64,000 bases of DNA from Ptychodera flava (GCF_041260155.1 NC_091929.1:42134244-42198243); one strand, 5' to 3'; positions 33,104 through 45,800 are shown, counted from the first letter of the stretch. Program-made: numbers and translations. Notes: generated from the letters alone by a model not told the origin.

Positions 33104-34783
33104 ATGCAGTTGGGCGTTTACGTGTTTACGGCCGTCTCCGTTATTTTCCTGTCTTATCTGCCGTCCTGGACTCGGGCTGACGATCATGACCCCGTCCACA
33201 CCAAGGTACTCATACTCGGCGCCGGGTTGAGTGGACTCACAGCGGCTGAAACACTCCTTGAAAATGGCGTCGACGACTTTATCGTTCTGGAGGGAGACAG
33301 TCAGGTAGGTGGACGGCTGAAGTCAGTAGATTTCCACGGCATTCGAATCAATCTTGGAGCCAATTGGATACATTTTGTCGACAAAGAGCCATCTGAAAAT
33401 CAGAACCATGATATTTGGCGCTTGAAAGAAAAGCACGGTTTGGTTGGTGCCCTGTCGAGATTTGACGACCGCACAGTTTTTGATGAATCGATGTCTGATG
33501 TTACAGAAGAGGCTGAAGCCGCGGAAGATAGATTGGAGACGGCCAGGGATACATTAAGTGACTTATATAAATCAAACAGATATAAGATAGACAATTGTCT
33601 CAAACTTATGTCCATTCGCTCCGGACTGGCGTCCAGTGGCTGGAATCCAGAAACACCTATTGAACAAGTTGTGGAGTACTGGGCATACGACGCTGAGTTT
33701 GCGGACCCGCCAGACATCACATCACTGGATAGCATTTTGTCTCTGTACGACGATAACTTTGATGAAGACTTCTTCGTGTCGGACGATCGGGGATTCGATT
33801 TTATTCTTCGAGAAATTGAAAACAAAACTGCAGATAAGCTCAAACTGAACGAAAGGGTGTCAAGAATTGAGTGGAATAGCACTGGTATGAAAGACAATGT
33901 CACCGTTCGTACTGATACTTCTACCTATATTGCCGAATACGTGATTTCTACGTTTGGTATCGGCGTCCTCAAAAAGGGAGACGTCGAGTTCGTTCCAAAA
34001 CTACCTGCATGGAAAAGAGCAGAAATTCAAAAATTTCGGATGACGTGGTACACAAAAATATTCCTTAAATTCCCAGACGGTGATGTATTCCCGGACAAGT
34101 TCAAAACGGAATGGATTTTGTTCGCAAGTTCACGTCGTGGTTACTATCCTGTCTTTGGAAACCTCAGAGCCACTGGTCTTTTGCCTGATGGCAAAAACGT
34201 GGTTCTAGCCATCGTGAGCGGTGATGAATCGCGCAGAATCGAGCAACAGAGTGACGAAGTAACGAAACAAGAAATCATGGAGGTTTTGCAGAGAATCGAC
34301 AGCAGTTTCCCGGATGTTGAAGACATCTACGTGACGAAGTGGGGGCTTGACCCGTTCCAGTACGGTAGTTATTCAGATTGGCCGGTTGATATGACTCCCG
34401 ACTGCTTTGAAAGACTACAGGCACCAGTTGGCGGACTGTACTTTGCTGGTGAGGCCACTCACGAAAAATATAATGGTTACCTACAGGGGGCGTACTACAC
34501 TGGAAGGGATCGAGCTAACGAAGTCATCGCATGTCTGGCCACAGAAACACCAACGGACATTGTTATATCTGACACTCCGGCACCGCAGATATCGACTACG
34601 TGCCCGCTAGAATACAAACCAAAATATCAAATTGAAGGCTGCACTTACGAGGAGGCACGGAATTACGACCCCAAAGCTACAGAAGATGATGGGTCCTGCG
34701 ACTTCGCGAGCGCCACCAGTGTCAGTTTAAATGCGCGCCTATTGTTTTTAAGTTTTCTTTACTTTTTGAAAGCGCATCATTGA
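33104..34783 (+). CDS. Secreted, probably GPI-anchored polyamine oxidase D
   Basis: Intact intronless 559-aa FAD amine oxidase. Signal peptide 1-25 (VYVFTAVSVIFLSYL). FAD motif GAGLSG 39-44, then VLEGDSQVGGRLKS. GANWIHF 85-91 has His90, the SMOX/PAOX-type residue. DAEFADPPDITSL contains Glu198 (Glu170 of maize PAO). WYTKIFLKFP carries Tyr316 and the flavin-site Lys318. Next come RRGYYPVFGNL, ESRRIEQQSDEVTKQEIMEV, YGSYSDWP and FAGEATHEKYNGYLQGAY (447-464). The core follows plant apoplastic PAO more closely than I would expect for a cytosolic animal enzyme. A tail with CPLEY...GCTYEEARNY...DDGSC (500-532) precedes a hydrophobic C-terminus (LLFLSFLYFL), like a GPI signal. Several N-x-S/T sites fit secretion. 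Predicted to generate hydrogen peroxide outside the cell. The only intact PAO in the cluster. Confidence 0.92.
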   Translation: MQLGVYVFTAVSVIFLSYLPSWTRADDHDPVHTKVLILGAGLSGLTAAETLLENGVDDFIVLEGDSQVGGRLKSVDFHGIRINLGANWIHFVDKEPSENQNHDIWRLKEKHGLVGALSRFDDRTVFDESMSDVTEEAEAAEDRLETARDTLSDLYKSNRYKIDNCLKLMSIRSGLASSGWNPETPIEQVVEYWAYDAEFADPPDITSLDSILSLYDDNFDEDFFVSDDRGFDFILREIENKTADKLKLNERVSRIEWNSTGMKDNVTVRTDTSTYIAEYVISTFGIGVLKKGDVEFVPKLPAWKRAEIQKFRMTWYTKIFLKFPDGDVFPDKFKTEWILFASSRRGYYPVFGNLRATGLLPDGKNVVLAIVSGDESRRIEQQSDEVTKQEIMEVLQRIDSSFPDVEDIYVTKWGLDPFQYGSYSDWPVDMTPDCFERLQAPVGGLYFAGEATHEKYNGYLQGAYYTGRDRANEVIACLATETPTDIVISDTPAPQISTTCPLEYKPKYQIEGCTYEEARNYDPKATEDDGSCDFASATSVSLNARLLFLSFLYFLKAHH

Positions 34784-35690
34784 AGCGTACATATGTTCAT
34801 AACGCAGAGGTGAACGCAGGTTTTTACTTTATTTTTGGTTCGTTTCACATTTCAAGATCATATCCATCCCGTATCATTTTAGTGTAGCCTAAATATTTTG
34901 GTAAGTTTTCTAGAGATTTGCTTATCTTTCGTTCACAAACTTTTAAATTAAGTAAAAAGCAGTTATTTATTTTTAAGGAAAATATTTCTTTGTGTCTCGT
35001 TTGTCCAGATTGTGATTCGCCTTAATCACTTATAAGTCGCGGCGTGACGAGGGCCAGGGTCGTAAATGAATTACAAAACAGGAGGCACCATTAAGCGACA
35101 TCCTCTGTGTTAATATTCAAAGGCTTTTGTCCATCAAAATTCACCCATGCTATGAGTGAATTGTTATTGCTAAATGTAGATCAGGCCTTATTGTAGTTCG
35201 CCCTTCGAAAATGAAAGACTTAAACCTTTCTCAGCAAACTGTCAATCACATTATTTCAAAACCACGAAATAACCAGATATGAACTGAAGAGGCTCATGTG
35301 TTTCATTATATATTGGAGTTATGTGTAAATTTAAACTTTTACTACATGTTTACAACTTAATTGATTGTTATGATCAACATCATGAACAATCTTCACCACA
35401 GATTAATTCTGAGGGTCATTAAGTATACAAGTATGTAATTAGCTGAAATGATAAAAAATACAAAATTTCTTTGACTGCTGTCACTGTATCACCACTTTAC
35501 ACAGTAGGTGTAATTGCCTCTGGTCAAGTCCTTCAAGCTATATATGCCAAACTGTAAAAGCTCATTCAATATACAAATTGTAAATTAGCTTACATGAAAA
35601 TAAGAAATGACCTTCAATATTGTTTAAACCTGGTATTATCAATGTACATAGCATGTTTTGCCAACTTTGATCAAGTTAATCCCCATATAT
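34784..35690. other. 3' flank of PAO D, shared with PAO E
   Basis: 34,790-35,240 matches 43,185-43,570 plus 45,090-45,160. At 35,188-35,190 it keeps the uninterrupted TTA that is the insertion site of the 1.5-kb element in the E copy. No gene. Confidence 0.6.
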
Positions 35691-36600
35691 ATCCCTAAGA
35701 AGGCAAGTCCAGTAAATATGCAAATTAGAATTTTGCTGAAATACAATGCTTAATGACGTTGAATTATGTTGTATCATAGTATCTTCAATATAAGTGGCAA
35801 GTTTCAGCAAATTTGGTCAAGTCAATGCAGATATATATCCCTAATTAGGAAAGTTCGTTAAATATGCAAATTAGGAATTTTGCTTTCGTCAAAATTCTGA
35901 ATGACTATCAATAATATTGTATCATATTATCTTCAATATACATACCAAGTTTCGTCAATTTTTTTATCGAGACAATTCTGATGTATATCTCCAATTAGGA
36001 AAGTTCATCAAATATGCAAATTAAGAATTCGCTGAAGTAATGTTATATCATGGTATCTTAAATGTCCATTGCAAGTTTCATCAACTTTAGTCCCTAATTG
36101 GGAAAGTCCATTAAATATGCAAATTAGGGGTTGGTTGGAATAAAAATGCTTAATGACTTTCAATAATGTTGTAGCATAGTATTTCCAATATATGTAGCAA
36201 GTTTTGTCAACTTTGGTTGAGTCAATTCAGATTTCCCTAATTAGGAAAGTTCATTAAATATGCCAATTAGCAATTATTTTTCATGTCACACCTAAATACC
36301 TTTCACGGCTGATATATCTTGGTGTGATCAACATTTGTAGCAAATCTCATGAAATTGTGTGCAGTCGTTTTCAATGTATATTTGTTTTTCTAAAATCATT
36401 AATTATGCAAATGAGCACAAAGTAAGCAAGCCATACCCACCAAAAACTAATCAGTTCTTGCCATTTGCAAACTGTATTTATGTGCCAGATTTGATTCTGA
36501 TCTGATCAGCCGTTTTGAGATATCAGGCGCACAGACAGATGGACAGACAGACGGATAGAAAGAAAGACATCGATGCGACACTAGCTCACGTGTGTGAACA
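35690..36600. repeat. ~145-bp AT-rich tandem repeats and (GACA)-rich tail
   Basis: AAATATGCAAATTAG recurs near 35,714, 35,860, 36,010, 36,112 and 36,253, with CCCTAATTAGGAAAGTTC between copies. The right end carries GGACAGACAGACGG. The E copy lacks this block, so it is an insertion in the D copy. Confidence 0.7.
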
Positions 36601-36606
36601 CGTGAA

Positions 36607-36890
36607 CTACAAATCTGAAGTCACAATCGAAATTTTGGTATAAGAAAGACAAATTACCCAATACAGTGTATTTACCGATATTTGAAATTCAAAATGGCCC
36701 CATCCCTGTGTTATCTCTATTGGGTAAAACAAAACTAAGCCAGTAAAAACTTGAATTACTCCATAAGCTTTGAAATCAGCCCCATAAGTAGAAGGCCAAA
36801 AGAATATTGTAAAAGTTTGACAGTTTGGACATCTGTCTCCAAAGGTCATTTGTCTCTAAAGGTTAATTACCTAATGTGTAACTACAATAA
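36607..36890. repeat. Copy of the ATTTGAAATTCAAAATGG interspersed repeat
   Basis: Same family as 24,110-24,475; nearly identical to 45,180-45,470 because both are in the duplicated block. Confidence 0.7.
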
Positions 36891-37157
36891 GACAACATTT
36901 TTGTTAACTGCCTGAAGCACGAAATCACTGCCATGCAGTATACAAGATCAGTGTTACCAAATCTGAGAGATTGCTGAGATATGTATCTTGGGAGACCGCA
37001 CTTGTAATAGTTTTACTCATTAATTAAGTCGGCCATTTCATCCCTTTGTGGCAATTTAGTTTCAGTTTGAGTTTTCTACAATGTCATTCAGAAATTGTCA
37101 TGCTTTATTTTGTTTTTGTCAATAAACACATAATCATGTCAACACTAATTATTTTGA

Positions 37158-37308
<151 letters not shown>

Positions 37309-37439
37309 ATAGATATGTATGTGTGTGTGTTTGCATGTGTTTCATAATGAAAAGTGTTTGTAATAACTTGTGATATCATATGTAGACAGCTTGGGTATCC
37401 AGCTGAAGTTTTAGACAGTAGAAGTAAGTAGAAGTAACT

Positions 37440-39230
37440 TTTGGAAATTTTGTCAGTATTTTGTTAATGTCACTACTCTTTCTTGCATGTATTGCATCAG
37501 CCAAATCAGAGATAACTTACACAGCGAATTCTGGTTTTAACTTAAATTTTATTTCAAAATTTATTCACTTGTCTCCCATAAAACATATCTACACAACTAT
37601 TGGAAGACACCTGAAGTTTACATTGTACATTGCAAAGTTTCAAATTATTCAACAGAAAATACTGATTAAATTAAGTCATGAAAATTATTCCATTATGAAA
37701 ACAATTTGAAAATTTGTTCATCCCATGTGATATCTGAAATGGCTTTGCCTTATATAAGAAATCAATAACTTGGACTATTCCAAATGGAGGCATTGAGGAA
37801 CAGTGCATGCTGAAATTCTGTAACTATTAAAATTTTGAAAGTACTCGTCGAAAGAAATGTTTCAAGGCTATCCAAAAGAAAAGGAAAATATCTGTCTGCT
37901 TATAATACTTAAATGAAAAAGAAACTCAGTAAAAAATTAATTTAAAAATGAAAACGTCAAAAGATAAATGGTAGTTTCCAAATTGTCCTTGTTGTAATAT
38001 TATTTTCAATCGAATTTGGTCAGAACAGTCCACCATGAAAAACAGGTGTTGTTTGAACATAATTGTTCAACTAGAGTTCTGAACAGCTTGTAAACAGAGG
38101 GACGACCGATTTACATAACGATATATGATTTGCATATTCTTTTATTTTTGAGATGCTCTTTTGCATTATTGTATACATGTGAATGGACTGATCTAAAAAC
38201 GGTGAGGTGGCCAACTCCTCAAAATCCCCTTGTGGAGAACCCTGACACTAGGTATAAGAAATTTAATTTGCTGAAAAAAATATCAATCCTATTGTTTCAT
38301 TCAATTGCAAAATTAAAATGAAAACCACAAATATTGAACATAGTAAAATACATTTACACAAACAATAGATTAACATCCCTCTTTTTGGGAAGGAAAATTA
38401 TTTCAGTTAAAAATCATAAATAATAATACAAATTACTTCAAGGACAAAGTAATAATCTGTTACTTAGTTGCATGCATGCTGCAATCTAGACGGAAAGATA
38501 CGTCGCTTTTTTTTTTTTGATACATCGCTCGAGGGTGCTACCGAGGTAGAGAGCGCCCTCAAGCGACGTATCTTCCAGTCGAGCTGCAATCAGACAGAAC
38601 TGAATTTTCCTTAGATCTTCACTTTCGTTTCTATTGTTGGGACCATTATACTATTGTTCTCAGTGGTGTCGAAATTCGATAAATAATATTTGCCTTGCTT
38701 TGGACATTTTGAAACCATGTTAGAGCGCTTGTTTAACACTGTAGATTTATGTGTAAGCGTAAGCTGTTCTAATAGACGAAGATTACATCATGATCCGTAT
38801 GCTTATTTTAAAACAACTCGATGTTCTGGTAATAATTGGCCATGATACGCCAAACTCCTGGTCCTAGTTAGACTTGGGCCAAATCTGTGATTTGTGAATG
38901 TTTTAGTGAGGTAAACGTGATAATTTGTGTTCTGTTTTCATGTGAAACGCGTGAGTTGGGTGAACGTGATGAGTGGACGCGATGAGTGGGGTGAACGCGG
39001 GAGAGTTTCTCTCGGAATCCGGCTGAAACTAATTCACGACTGCGCAGACTCAAAGATAACACGTTCAATCGCTAGGAAAACCTGGCCGGCCTGGACTGCC
39101 AAAATTCCAATTAAGTTTGTATGAAAAAGGAGAGACACATGAGAAACTACTGCAAATGATTTTATTTTTAGAAATTCACCGACTTGAATCAAGTCTAGGT
39201 CCTGGTCTGATAAAGAACATCTCTCGTCAA
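37440..39230. other. Non-coding, first part shared with 50,095-50,770
   Basis: CTTGCATGTATTGCATCAG through GGGACGACCGATTTACATAAC matches 50,113-50,750. After 38,130 it continues to match 50,770-51,000 loosely (CAATTGCAAAATTAAAATG). 38,870-39,120 is GC-richer but has no supported frame. Confidence 0.5.
38489..38580. repeat. Nested hairpin
   Basis: The outer arms GAAAGATACGTCGCTT and AAGCGACGTATCTTCC enclose inner arms GAGGGTGCTACC and GAGCGCCCTC. Non-coding. Confidence 0.75.
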
Positions 39231-41460
39231 AGTTCTAGTTGAATGAATTTGCAGAGAGTTAGTTAGGGCAGAGTGTGTGTGTGTGCTATTCTGGCATTCC
39301 TTTTACATTTTATGTTTTATTTATTCCTTGTTTCAAACAAATATTACAGCTTTATGTTTCAGCTATCTATAACAGTTATTACACTATGTATGTATCCATA
39401 CACACGAAAACCAAACAAACAAACAAACGACAAGAAAATATTCGAGACCGAGTTCCACGTGACCTAACCTGACGATCGGGTCACCGACCCATTCGTATTC
39501 AAGGACAGTGCCCTCTCACCATTTCGAATTCTGCAAACAATTCCCACATCACGACATCAGCACGAGTGTCGTGTACTGATGTGCCGCACAGATATGCAGA
39601 CATGCTGTCCAAATTTGCGTGCAGGACAAATTATTATTATAACTCTTTAATTCAGGCCACAAACGCCCATAATAACAAATAAATAGACATAAAAATATAC
39701 AGAAGTTAAATATGAACACGATTGGAACTAATTTGGGATAATTGGATTTTCATATTTTTCAAATTTCTCAAAAATGTTAGGTGCCCTATAGCTGAATGTT
39801 GCAATATTAAAAATTACTCATAAAAACAAGTGTATAACTTAAAAAGAAAAGCAGATGAGCTTACATTTGCCGATCAAACAGACATTAGTTCACCATCCAA
39901 TTATCTCAAATTAGTTCCAATCGTGTTTATGAGTAAAAACTTAATAAATAACCTTTCTACAATGTTTCCAAAATGCTGAATGAAAATACAAGTCAGACTG
40001 AACACAAGTACGGATAACATGGTTATCACTTACGGACAGACGCTAGCAAAATGCAAACATCAGTCTACGGTGGAGTGAAGCAAAATTAAAGATGTTCTTG
40101 GTCACAAAATTGTGACTAATACCGACGTCACGCTTCAGATCAAAAATCAACCTCAAGGCATTATTACAAGCTATCCCAAATTTTGATATTTGTTCATTGA
40201 GTTTCTGGATATCCATTGAACTCCCGGATGTGCACTACACAAATGACCCGCGTAGGGTAACTCGATTGCACAAAAGACTGTTCCTGTGTATTAGCAATCT
40301 CTATTCAGAGATAATTTGTTCATAGTTTCGAGTCAGGTTGTTAACGATGATGACGACCCTCATCGATGATCGTAATAAAATCACGCTATGAACACGATAA
40401 ATACTCTCCTTTACAACACCACAAAAGCAAACTTTATCGCTCGATGTGGGCTCAACCGCAAACATAGAATAACCTATAAGGTTAATATACCCTAGAACAT
40501 AATATCAACCTTTGCGTAGCTTTCTACACCATGGAACCTTACATCACAAATAACAATACAATTCTGTGTCAACTGTAGTGTAGAGGAAGGTATATTTATA
40601 ATAAACTACCCGCATTTGAAATTCAACATTGCTGCTATGCTTTATCTTGACTCACTTGTGAATGTCCGATGATTAGAAGAAGAGAGTTCAGACATCACCA
40701 ACTAGTCAACACAAGAAACAGACTGGCAAAGTATTGTCATGGTCTGGTCAGTTGATACTACATGCCCTTTCTTCAGTTATACCTTGCTGGTGCGCTCGTT
40801 GCCCGGCTCGTTGTTGACTTTGTCAAAGTTAATCCGGTGATAATCTGGTGACAGCGTCCACAGATTAGTAATTTACCCTTGCTTACTTTGGCAAATTAGG
40901 CACTCAAACTCATCAGATAATAGACAAAACTACCACCTTGCTTGCTTTGGCGAATTAGGCAATCAAACTGGTCAGATAATAGATGCAGTATGCTGATAAA
41001 ACGTTTACGCAAGATTGTCAAGGGCAGTGCAAGACCAAAACACCAAAGTTTGGTAGAATAAACCTTTATTAGCGATACAACAAAACACGTACCCACCCTG
41101 GGGACGGACACATAGGCTATCCCCTATGGATAAACATGATGGCGAGGTCAGCAAATAACTGCTGCTGCCGGGAAAACCAAAGCGACGGGGCCAGTCTGAG
41201 CTCCCCGTGATAGCATTGGTAACTTAAAGTTTTTTAGAATTTCTGACCAATCAACTTTTTTTCCTATGATAATAAAAAGAATGCATCACACGTGACTATC
41301 AATTGGCGAATTAGAGCACAGTCTGCGGATAAGGTGTGTTTATCAAGACAATTTTTAGTACTTGTACAGACTAGTAATATAACATTCGTTAATACTGAAA
41401 GGGAAAGCGTCTGGCTTACGTGAAGGGAAAGGGCTTTGCCAGGGCACAGACTGTACGAGC
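39231..41460. other. 5' flank of PAO E, shared with PAO D
   Basis: 39,365-40,400 matches 28,310-28,760 with an MITE and other sequence inserted, and 41,155-41,215 matches 29,480-29,550. 40,870-40,990 contains an imperfect direct repeat (CTTGCTTACTTTGGC / CTTGCTTGCTTTGGC). No gene. Confidence 0.5.
39715..39927. mobile_element. 213-bp MITE, second copy of 16,935-17,147
   Basis: Identical length and ends (AACACGATTGGAACTAATTT and its complement), in the opposite orientation. Confidence 0.85.
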
Positions 41461-41462
41461 AG

Positions 41463-41468
41463 TATAAA
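41463..41468 (+). promoter_or_regulatory. TATA box candidate of PAO E
   Basis: TATAAA lies 42 bases before the ATG. The matching place in PAO D reads AGCAGAAAGTAGG and has no TATA. The spacing would leave only a very short leader. Confidence 0.35.
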
Positions 41469-41504
41469 CTAAGAGGGAGGGTTCGCGATCCCAGCAACGA
41501 CAAC

Positions 41505-43179
41505 ATGCAGTCGGGCGTCTACGTGTTTATGACCGTCGCCTCTGTTTTCCTGTCTCATCTGCCGTCTTTGGCTACGGCTGCTGAAGATGATGACCCAGTC
41601 CACACAAGTTCTCATACTCGGCGCCGGGTTGAGTGGACTCACAGCGGCTGAAACACTCCTTGAAAATGGCTTTGACGACTTTATCGTTCTGGAGGGAGAC
41701 AGTCAGGTAGGTGGACGGCTGAAGTCAATAGATTTCCACGGCATTCGAATCAATCTTGGAGCCAATTGGATACATTTTGTCGACAAGAGCCATCTGAAAA
41801 CCAGAACCATGACATTTGGCGCTTGAAAGAAAAGTACGATTTGGTTGGCGCCCTGTCGAGTTTTGACAACCGCACAGTTTTTGATGAATCAATGTCTGAT
41901 GTTACAGAAGAGGCTGAAGCCGCGGAAGATAGATTGAAGATGGCCTGGAATACATTAAGTGACTTATATAAATCCAACAGATATCAGATAGACAATTGTC
42001 TGAAACTAATGTCCATTCGCTCCGGACTGGCGTCCAGTGGCTGGAATCCAGAAACACCTATTGAACAAGTTGTGGAGTATTGGGAATACGACGCTGAGTT
42101 TGCGGACCCGCCAGACATCACGTCAATGGATAGCATTCTGTCCCTGTATAACGATACCCTTGATGAAGACTTCTTCGTGTCGGACGATCGGGGATTCGAT
42201 TTTATTCTCCGAGAAACTGAAAACAAAATTGCAGATAAGTTGAAACTGAACGAAAGGGTGTCGAGAATTGAGTGGAATAGCACTGGCACAAAGACAATGT
42301 CACGGTTCGTACTGATAATTCTACCTATATTGCCGAATACGTGATTTCCACGTTTGGTATCGGCGTCCTCAAGACGGGAGACGTCGAGTTCGTTCCAAAA
42401 CTACCTGCATGGAAAAGAGCAGAAATCCACAAATTTCGGATGACTTGGTTCACGAAAATCTTCCTTAAATTTCCAGACGGTAATGCATTCCCGGACAAGT
42501 TCAAAACGGAATGGATTTTGTTCGCAAGTTCACGTCGTGGTTATTATCCTGCCGTTGGAAACCTCAGAGCCACTGGTCTTTTGCCTGATGGCAAAAACAT
42601 GGTTCTAGCAATCGTGACCGGTGACGAATCGCGCAGAATCGAACAACAGAGTGACGAAGTAACGAAACAAGAAATCATGGAGGTTTTGCGGACAATCGAC
42701 GCCGGTTTTCCAGATGTTGAAGACATATACGTAACGAAGTGGGGACTGGACCCTTTCCAGTACGGTAGTTATTCAGATTGGCCCGTTGATGTCACTCCCG
42801 ATTGCTTTGAAAGACTCCAGGCACCAGTTGGCGGACTGTACTTTGCTGGTGAGGCCACACATGAAAATATAATGGTTACCTACAGGGGGCGTACTACACT
42901 GGAAGGGATCGAGCTACCGAAGTCATCGCATGTCTGGCCACAGAAACACCAACGGACATTGTTATATCTGACACTCCGGCACCGCAGATATCGATTACGT
43001 GCCCGCTAGAATACAAACCAAAAAATCAAATTGAAGGCTGCACTTACGAGGAGGCACGGAATTACGACCCCACAGCCACAGAAGATGATGGGTCTTGCGA
43101 CTTCGCGAGCGCCGCCAGTGTGAATTTAAATACACGCCTTTTGTTTTTAGTTATCTCCTTTCTTAAAGTGTATAATTGA
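41505..43179 (+). pseudogene. Secreted polyamine oxidase E (four small deletions)
   Basis: Sister of PAO D with the same start (MQSGVYVFMTVASVFLSHLP) and the same parts: signal peptide, GAGLSG, GANWIHF, DAEFADPPDITSM, WFTKIFLKFP (Phe where D has Tyr), FAGEAT, the DDGSC tail, and hydrophobic LLFLVISFLKV before the stop at 43,177. Relative to D it lacks 2 bases near 41,608 (before GAGLSG) and 1 base near 41,785, 42,288 and 42,865. All four are deletions, two in A-rich runs. Long blocks between them remain open and well conserved, so decay is recent or partly sequencing error. No introns. Confidence 0.85.
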
Positions 43180-43571
43180 CGTGAAAATATTTCATAACGC
43201 AGCGGTTAACGCAGTTTTTACCTGATTTTGCAAGATCACATATACCCCTTTCTCATTTTTAGCGTAGACTCTACATCTTCATAGGCTTAATAGAGAATTT
43301 CTGTATTTTTTTTCACAAACTTAAAATCAAGTAAAAGCAGATATTTATCTTACAGAAAAACTATTTCTGAGAGTATCAGTTGACCATAGAGTGTGGTTAG
43401 AATTTGTCACTTTTATTTCACAGAGTACAAGCGTCAGGGTTGTAGAGAAATTACAAAGATAGAGGCACCATTACGCAAAACCCACTGTGTTCATATTCAA
43501 AGATTTTTGTCCATCAAAATTCACTCATATTATGAGTGAATTGTTCATTGTTAAATGTGGATCAGGACTTA
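43180..43571. other. 3' flank of PAO E
   Basis: Matches 34,790-35,190 downstream of PAO D. No gene. Confidence 0.6.
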
Positions 43572-45089
43572 GGGAGCTTTCAGTAATTACAGGGGGTGGG
43601 CCGGGGGAATTTCGCGCACACCTGTACCGTAAAATGTGACCCTCCCCTATCCTCCTGTCTAAAATCTGACCATCCCCCTTGTCTGACATTCTAAAACTTG
43701 ACCCTCCCCCCCCCAACCACTGCGATATTCTCTCCAGGAATAACTAAAACAGTATCAGCTAATTTACATAACAATTGGTTCAATTGTTATGTTAGGGACA
43801 AATTACAGAGGGGAGGGCTGGTGTTTTTTGAGGGACAGTCGCAATTTATCACGCAAGAATTTTTGAAGAGATATGGTATTTCATACATTTGAGGGAGGGT
43901 CACCATATTTTGTGCAACTATAAGAAGGCAAGATGTAGCTGATTTAGTGCTTCATCCGAAAATATCAAATCATAATACATGGAGTCTATCAGGCAAATTA
44001 TTGACAATTTACTCCAACAAAACATGCTATATCTGTATATTACCGGTATATATGTTTGATAGTGTATTTAAATGTACTTTGCTTGAATAGGGAAGTAAAA
44101 TGTGCATTTGTGTACAAGAAATTGATTTCTGAATTTCATCTAAAAAGTTGGTTCACTATCCATGGTGTCTATGATAAAATTATGAATAGTTTTTTCCAAT
44201 ACAAAATTAGATAAATCTGTGCATTCATGTATGCTTGACTATTAAGAATATAGTTCTTGATTATACTAGAGTGGTTCCAATCAATGGTTGTGTAAGAAAT
44301 TTGATTTTGGAATTTCACTGAAATGTCGATTCACTATGCATGGCGGTCTATGATGAAACTATGAATAATTTTTTTCAGTACAAAATTAGATAAATCTGTG
44401 CATTTATGTATGCTTGATTATTAAGATTATTGTTCTTGATTAGACTAGAGTGATTACAAGTCAATGGTTGTGTAAGAAATTTGATTTTGGAATTTCACTG
44501 AAATGTCGATTCACTATGCATGGCGGTCTATGATGAAACTATGAATAATTTTTTTTCAGTACAAAATTAGATAAATCTGTGCATTTATGTATGCTTGATT
44601 ATTAAGATTATTGTTCTTGATTAGACTAGAGTGGTTACAAGTCAATGGTTGTGTAAGAAATTTGATTTTGGAATTTCACTGAAATGTCGATTCACTATGC
44701 ATTGGGGTCTATGATGAAACTATATAATTTTTTTCAGTACAAAATTAGATAAATCTGTGCATTTATGTATGCTTGATTATTAAGATTATTGTTCTTGATT
44801 AGACTAGAGTGGTTACAAGTCAATGGTTGTGCAAGAAATTTGATTTTGGAATTTCACTGAAATGTCAATTTACTATGCATGGCGGTCTATAATGTGTACG
44901 TATTTGTATGTGATTTCCTATTCAGGAAATATCACATGGACAATCAAATCCATAAATCTGCTTCTGTCAAAAGTGACCCTCCCCCCAAGATAGGTTTATA
45001 AAAAGTGACCCTCCCCCTTGAACTGTTTTCTAAAAAGTGACCCTCCCCCAATTCCCCCGGCCCACCCCCTGTGATTACTGAAAGCTCCC
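43572..45089. mobile_element. 1,518-bp TIR element downstream of PAO E
   Basis: The ends GGGAGCTTTCAGTAATTACA and its inverse extend inverted through GGGGGTGGGCCGGGGGAAT (about 39 bp). Target duplication TTA (43,569-43,571 and 45,090-45,092), with the empty TTA site preserved downstream of PAO D at 35,188. Just inside both ends are repeated TGACCCTCCCCC words, and the centre is a 180-bp tandem array. No transposase. A 3-bp TNA-type duplication is usual for PIF/Harbinger, but the family is not otherwise shown. Confidence 0.88.
44095..44890. repeat. 180-bp tandem array inside the 1.5-kb element
   Basis: CAATGGTTGTGTAAGAAATT recurs near 44,280, 44,462, 44,642 and (as GTGCAAG) 44,820, with the first unit more diverged. 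About 4.5 units; the central ones are nearly identical, so amplification is recent. Confidence 0.9.
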
Positions 45090-45099
45090 TTATGGTAGT

Positions 45100-45470
45100 T
45101 CGCCATTCGAAAATGAAAAACTTAAACTTTCCTCAGCAAACTTTCAACCACTTTAACTCAAAATCATGAATAAAAATTGGAGGTCACAATCCAAATTTTG
45201 GTACAAGATAGACAAATTACCCAATACAGTGTATTTACCGATATTTGAAATTCAAAATGGCCCCATCCCTGTGTTATCTCTATTGGGTAAAATAAAGTTC
45301 CCGATTTTCACAAAACTAAGCCAGTAAAAACTTGAATTACTCCATAAGCTTTGAAATCAGCCCCATAAGTAGAAGGCCAAAAGAATATTGTAAAAGTTTG
45401 ACAGTTTGGACATCTGTCTCCAAAGGTCATTTGTCTCTAAAGGTTAATTACCTAATGTGTAACTACAATA
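45100..45470. repeat. Copy of the ATTTGAAATTCAAAATGG interspersed repeat
   Basis: Uninterrupted here, whereas in the D copy it is split by the 35.3-36.6 kb insertion. Confidence 0.65.
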
Positions 45471-45704
45471 AGACAACATTTTTGTTAACTGCCTGAAGCA
45501 CGTAATCACTGCCATGCAGTATCTGAGATATGTATCTTGGGAGACCGCACTTGTAATAGTTTTACTCATTAATTAAGTCAGCCATTTCATCCGTTTCTGG
45601 CAATTTAGATTCAGTTTGAATTTTCTACAATGTCATTCATAAATTGTCATGCTTTATTTTGTTTTTGTCAATAAATACATATACATGTCAACACAAGAAT
45701 ATTT

Positions 45705-45706
45705 TG

Positions 45707-45800
<94 letters not shown>
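45705..45800. repeat. (AT)n microsatellite
   Basis: About 45 AT units, followed at 45,823 by a short GT run. Confidence 0.95.
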
